This document shows, piece after piece, positions 5,851 through 8,898 of a stretch of DNA of 8,898 nucleotides; the first letter of the stretch is position 1; the number at the start of each line of letters is the position of its first letter. Source of the DNA: Dehalococcoidales bacterium (GTDB lineage Bacteria > Chloroflexota > Dehalococcoidia > Dehalococcoidales > JAUXAE01); the NCBI GenBank assembly GCA_030620035.1, contig JAUXAE010000041.1:1-8898 (forward strand), given 5' to 3'. Both the position numbers and the translations under genes were made by a program. The notes under the pieces were generated by a model that saw nothing but the letters and a program-made list of their open reading frames with translations, searched no databases and was not told the DNA's origin.

Positions 5851-6754
5851 CAATGCTGAATTGATTGACAAGATTACGGGCCTTAAGAGGGAAAGGAAGG
5901 CGGTTATCCTGACCCATAACTATCAACTGGCCGAGATTCAGGACATAGCCGACTTTGTCGGTGATTCTCTGGGATTGAGCCAGAGCGCCGCCAGAACCGG
6001 GGCCGAGGTGATTGTCTTCTGTGGTGTCCACTTTATGGCCGAGACGGCCGCCATCCTGTGCCCGGACAAGACGGTTTTGCTGCCCGATTTGAACGCCGGC
6101 TGCCCAATGGCCGATATGATTACCGCCGATGGCTTAAGGCGGATGAAAGAAGAGATTCCCGGCGCCAGCGTGGTCTGCTATGTCAATACTACAGCCGAGG
6201 TTAAGGCCGAGTCGGACATCTGCTGCACCTCGGCCAATGCCGTCAAGGTGGTCGAAAGCCTGGCCAATGATGACATAATATTCGTCCCTGACCAGTATCT
6301 GGGCCATTATGTTCAGACCAAGACGGCCAAGAGACTGCATCTCTGGCCCGGCTACTGCTCCACCCATGTCAGGATACAGCCGGAGGATATCCTGGAGCTA
6401 AAAAAAGAGTACCCCCGGGCCAGGGTGATGGTTCACCCTGAGTGCCGGCCTGAGGTAATAGCCCTGGCTGATGAGGTTTTAAGCACCGGGGGCATGTGTA
6501 CTTATGCCCAGCGGCCGGAGGTCACCGAGATGATAGTGGGCACGGAGATAGGTATAATACACCGGCTTAAGAAGGAGAACCCGGGCAAGAGGTTTATCCC
6601 GGTTTCAGAACAGGCCATCTGTCCCAATATGAAGCTAATCACCCTGGAGAAGGTCCTCTGGTCCCTGGAGGCGATGGCCCCTGAGGTCAGGGTTGCCGAG
6701 GACATCCGCCTCAAGGCCAAGGCAGCCGTGGACAGGATGCTGGAGGTTACCTAG
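5840..6754 (+). CDS. nadA: Quinolinate synthase NadA
   Basis: NadA condenses iminoaspartate with dihydroxyacetone phosphate to quinolinate, the committed step of de novo NAD synthesis, using a 4Fe-4S cluster as Lewis acid. The 304-residue product has the expected triplicated architecture: ILTHNYQ (23-29), GDSLGLSQSA (41-50), FCGVHFMAETA (60-70), LPDLNAGCPMAD (81-92), YVNTTAEVKAESD (114-126), the segment VPDQYLG (149-155), GYCSTHV (171-177), MVHPECRPEV (197-206), and ISEQ-type VSEQAICPNMK (255-265). C88, C173 and C261 match the position and spacing of the three cluster ligands. Start ATG 5840 is preferred over an in-frame ATG at 5807, because it has GGGAGGG about ten bases upstream and gives a normal N terminus. 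It overlaps the fdhD stop by 11 bases. No nadB or nadC is present here, so iminoaspartate must come from an oxidase or dehydrogenase encoded elsewhere. Confidence 0.96.
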   Translation: MVTSNAELIDKITGLKRERKAVILTHNYQLAEIQDIADFVGDSLGLSQSAARTGAEVIVFCGVHFMAETAAILCPDKTVLLPDLNAGCPMADMITADGLRRMKEEIPGASVVCYVNTTAEVKAESDICCTSANAVKVVESLANDDIIFVPDQYLGHYVQTKTAKRLHLWPGYCSTHVRIQPEDILELKKEYPRARVMVHPECRPEVIALADEVLSTGGMCTYAQRPEVTEMIVGTEIGIIHRLKKENPGKRFIPVSEQAICPNMKLITLEKVLWSLEAMAPEVRVAEDIRLKAKAAVDRMLEVT

Positions 6755-6772
6755 CCAAAGGCGGGGGATACC

Positions 6773-7111
6773 ATGAAGGACTCTACTTATGTAGTCATCT
6801 TTATCACCACGGCGGCTGATGAGGAAGCCCAGCTGATATCCCGGGTGTTGCTTGAGCAGAGGAAGGCAGCCTGTGTCAGTATCGTACCCGGGGTCAGTTC
6901 CCTCTTCTGGTGGCAGGGTAAGATTGACTCAAGCTATGAGAGCCTTTTAGTTGTTAAAACTAAGGCCTCACTGCTGGACGAGGTTGTGGAGCTGGTTCAG
7001 GAGATTCACAGCTACGATAACCCGGAGATAATCGCCCTGCCCGTCCTTGGTGGCAGTAAGGATTATCTGGAGTGGATAGGTAAAGAGGTTGAGGGGGCAG
7101 ATTATGACTGA
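6773..7111 (+). CDS. cutA: CutA1-family protein (divalent cation tolerance homologue)
   Basis: The 112-residue product matches the small trimeric CutA1 family: FITTAADEEAQLISRVLLEQRKAACVSIVPGV at about 10-41, then SSLFWWQGKID (42-52), ESLLVVKT (56-63) and the closing IHSYDNPEIIALPVLGGSKDYLEWI (78-102). In E. coli the locus was linked to copper tolerance, but the biochemical role of CutA1 is still unsettled; the fold resembles PII signalling proteins. It follows nadA by 18 bases, with AGGCGGGGG upstream of the ATG, and overlaps cysK by eight bases (ATGACTGA), so it is translated with the sulfur genes. Any metal or thiol role in this cluster is inference from position. Confidence 0.95.
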   Translation: MKDSTYVVIFITTAADEEAQLISRVLLEQRKAACVSIVPGVSSLFWWQGKIDSSYESLLVVKTKASLLDEVVELVQEIHSYDNPEIIALPVLGGSKDYLEWIGKEVEGADYD

Positions 7112-8084
7112 AAATGTGGGCCAGCAGCGCTATAAAACAGTAGCCATTCCCGGGTTAACCAGAGGAATAGCCGGTGATGCTACTGAGCTAATCGGCAATA
7201 CGCCCCTGGTCAGGCTCAACCGGATAACCCAGGGCCTTAAGGCCGAGGTGGCAGCCAAGCTTGAGTCCTTTAACCCGCTGGGCAGTGTCAAGGACAGGAT
7301 AGGGGTGTCCATGATTGTGGCCGCCGAGGAGAAGGGTCTCATCAAAAAGGGTACCGTTATCGTTGAGCCCACCAGCGGCAATACCGGCATTGCCCTGGCC
7401 TTTGTCTGTGCCGCCCGGGGCTATAAACTTATTCTGACCATGCCTGATACCATGTCCCGGGAGCGGCGGCAGCTGCTGTCTGTTTTCGGCGCTGAGCTAG
7501 TCCTGACCCCCGGCGCTGAGGGGATGCCCGGGGCGGTAAGAAAGGCCGAAGAGTTGGTCAAGGAAAATAGAAACTACTTTATGCCCCAGCAGTTTAAAAA
7601 CCGGGCCAATCCTGAGATACACCGCCTGACCACGGCTGAGGAAATATGGCGGGATACTGAAGGCAAGGTGGCTATCCTGGTGGCCGGGGTAGGCACCGGG
7701 GGCACCATCACCGGGGTGGCTGAGCTGATAAAATCACGAAAGCCCGATTTTCGGGCCATTGCCGTTGAACCGGCCGGTTCCCCGGTCCTTTCCGGGGGGA
7801 GGCCTGGCCCCCACAAGATTCAGGGCATCGGTGCCGGCTTTGTGCCCGATGTCTTAAAATTAGATTTAATCGATGAGATTATTCAGGTCACTAATGAAGA
7901 TGCTGCTATAATGACCAGAAGGTTGGCCCGGGAAGAAGGCATCCTGGCCGGCATCTCTTCAGGAGCGGCTGTCTGGGCGGCTCTAGAGGTGGCCAAGAGG
8001 CCGGAGAACAGGGGCAAGTTGATAGTGGTTATCCTGCCCGACACCGGCGAGCGCTATCTGTCAACCTGGCTTTTCCAGGAATAA
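7104..8084 (+). CDS. cysK: Cysteine synthase (O-acetylserine sulfhydrylase)
   Basis: A PLP enzyme that makes cysteine from O-acetylserine and sulfide in the cytoplasm. The 326-residue product shows ELIGNTPLVRLN (28-39), the PLP lysine K63 in NPLGSVKDRIG, the substrate loop EPTSGNTGIALAF (88-100), phosphate-binding GVGTGGTITG (195-204), GIGAGFVPDV (241-250), SSGAA (285-289) and PDTGERYLST (312-321). All are typical of CysK/CysM, and the catalytic set is complete. It has roughly 20 extra residues before the usual start of the domain. ATG 7104 is chosen over an in-frame TTG at 7089, because it overlaps the cutA stop in the ATGACTGA arrangement and has GAGGGGG at 7091-7097. The cysE gene 23 bases downstream supplies its substrate. 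Sequence alone does not exclude use of phosphoserine or homoserine derivatives, but the cysE neighbour favours O-acetylserine. Confidence 0.95.
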   Translation: MTENVGQQRYKTVAIPGLTRGIAGDATELIGNTPLVRLNRITQGLKAEVAAKLESFNPLGSVKDRIGVSMIVAAEEKGLIKKGTVIVEPTSGNTGIALAFVCAARGYKLILTMPDTMSRERRQLLSVFGAELVLTPGAEGMPGAVRKAEELVKENRNYFMPQQFKNRANPEIHRLTTAEEIWRDTEGKVAILVAGVGTGGTITGVAELIKSRKPDFRAIAVEPAGSPVLSGGRPGPHKIQGIGAGFVPDVLKLDLIDEIIQVTNEDAAIMTRRLAREEGILAGISSGAAVWAALEVAKRPENRGKLIVVILPDTGERYLSTWLFQE

Positions 8085-8107
8085 ATACAGGATGAAAAGG
8101 CGGTCTC

Positions 8108-8827
8108 GTGTTTAAGACCCTAAGAGAGGACATCAGAACAGTATTTGCCAAGGACCCGGCGGCCCGGAGTGTAGCCGAGGTTATCTTCTTCTACCCCGGG
8201 CTACACGCCCTGTGGCTTCACCGCACGGCCCACTTTCTGTGGCGGCATGGTCTTAGGTTTCTGGCCCGGTTGCTGTCCCACACTAGCCGTTTTCTGACCG
8301 GGATTGAGATTCATCCCGGGGCCAGCATTGGCCGGCGTTTCTTTATTGACCACGGCGCCGGGGTGGTTATCGGTGAGACGGCCCAAATCGGCGACGATGT
8401 GCTGATGTATCAGGGGGTAGTCCTGGGCGGCACCAGCTTAAAGAGGGGCAAGCGTCACCCCACCATTGGTAGTAAAGTAGTCATTGGCGCCGGGGCCGTC
8501 GCCCTGGGGGCCATTACCATAGGCGATGGTGCCCGAATCGGCTCCGGTTCGGTGGTGGTCAAATCGGTACCCGCCGGGGCCACGGTGGTGGGCATCCCGG
8601 GCCGGGTGGTTGATGAGCACCGCAAGCACCTTATGGACCTGGAGCACGGCAAGCTGCCCGACCCGGTGGCCGATGCCGTCAGGCTGATTCTGGCCGAACA
8701 GAGCCGGCTGGAAGAGCGCCTTGAGAAACTGGAGAGCTCCAGCGGCATCGCCGTTCCCCATGATGAACTGGGGGACAGAATAAGAGAGATTATGAAGGAG
8801 TTTAGCCAGGGAGGGGAAAATGGCTAA
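8108..8827 (+). CDS. cysE: Serine O-acetyltransferase
   Basis: CysE transfers acetyl from acetyl-CoA to serine, giving O-acetylserine for CysK. The 239-residue product has a short N-terminal helical part (1-62), as in Bacillus-type enzymes, and then the left-handed beta-helix of hexapeptide repeats (about 65-165). Key residues are visible: DH (81-82, equivalent to the catalytic Asp-His region) in IDHGAGVVIGETAQIG, GGT at 108-110, RHP (H117) in KRGKRHPTIG, and VGIPGR at 161-166. After the helix there is a tail of about 70 residues with a charged helical or coiled-coil stretch (about 185-212), ending GGENG rather than the C-terminal Ile that docks into CysK in the classical cysteine synthase complex. 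The start is GTG 8108 with AAAAGGCGG upstream. The final bases overlap the next gene by eight. Confidence 0.95.
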   Translation: MFKTLREDIRTVFAKDPAARSVAEVIFFYPGLHALWLHRTAHFLWRHGLRFLARLLSHTSRFLTGIEIHPGASIGRRFFIDHGAGVVIGETAQIGDDVLMYQGVVLGGTSLKRGKRHPTIGSKVVIGAGAVALGAITIGDGARIGSGSVVVKSVPAGATVVGIPGRVVDEHRKHLMDLEHGKLPDPVADAVRLILAEQSRLEERLEKLESSSGIAVPHDELGDRIREIMKEFSQGGENG

Positions 8828-8898
8828 GAGACGGGTAATGCTCAACTTCCCCCAGCAGCTGCTCAAAGAGCCCGTCATCTATACCCTGGGCCAACAGT
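8820..8898 (+). CDS. NIL-domain-like protein, N-terminal fragment
   Basis: The frame opens at ATG 8820, overlapping the cysE stop by eight bases (ATGGCTAA), with GGGAGGGG just upstream, and continues past the window edge. The 26 visible residues, MAKRRVMLNFPQQLLKEPVIYTLGQQ, resemble the start of NIL domains (first seen at the C terminus of the methionine ABC transporter ATPase MetN), where the R-V-x-L-x-F-P strand and the following helix containing P-V-I are typical. Stand-alone NIL proteins, some fused to ferredoxin domains, occur beside cysteine and homocysteine synthesis genes in anaerobes. Position after cysK-cysE fits that. Most of the protein is missing, so the assignment is tentative. 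Confidence 0.65.
   Translation, partial: MAKRRVMLNFPQQLLKEPVIYTLGQQ

Overview
The window is a mostly single-direction, gene-dense bacterial segment with moderately high GC by eye. All credible genes are on the + strand. Gene content points to an anaerobe: formate dehydrogenase maturation factor FdhD, quinolinate synthase NadA (an O2-sensitive 4Fe-4S enzyme), a NifS/IscS cysteine desulfurase, an Rrf2-type regulator with three cysteines, and the start of what looks like a NIL-domain protein. The overall style resembles uncultured Dehalococcoidia (Chloroflexota) or other sediment anaerobes. That taxonomic guess is inference only; no marker gene is present.

Layout. Positions 16-1035 encode a Tat-exported ApbE (FAD:protein FMN transferase). 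A 192-base AT-rich gap follows, with a textbook sigma-70-type promoter (TTGACA, 16-base spacer, TATAAT) and a 12-base perfect palindrome over the expected transcription start. From there a probable single operon runs off the right edge: Rrf2/IscR-like regulator, a 78-residue CxxC protein, a 174-base gap, cysteine desulfurase, an AIR-synthase/HypE/SelD-superfamily protein of unknown function, a class I SAM methyltransferase broken by a one-base frameshift, fdhD, nadA, cutA, cysK, cysE and the first 26 codons of a NIL-domain-like protein. Several junctions overlap by 8-11 bases, which implies translational coupling.

How the genes fit together. The common theme is sulfur handling. CysE and CysK make cysteine, and the desulfurase takes sulfur from it. 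FdhD uses desulfurase-derived sulfur to activate formate dehydrogenase, and NadA needs an Fe-S cluster. The Rrf2 regulator at the head may sense Fe-S or cysteine status. No IscU/NifU scaffold is visible.

Most interesting points: (1) a very short cysteine-rich reading frame (MNLCNCSC in its shorter form) ends two bases before the desulfurase ATG, which has no evident Shine-Dalgarno, suggesting a cysteine-sensing leader or coupling device; (2) the uncharacterised AIR-synthase-like protein placed between the desulfurase and the FdhD block; (3) the conserved-looking small CxxC protein beside the regulator; (4) the methyltransferase frameshift. No RNA genes, CRISPR arrays, mobile elements or long repeats were seen.
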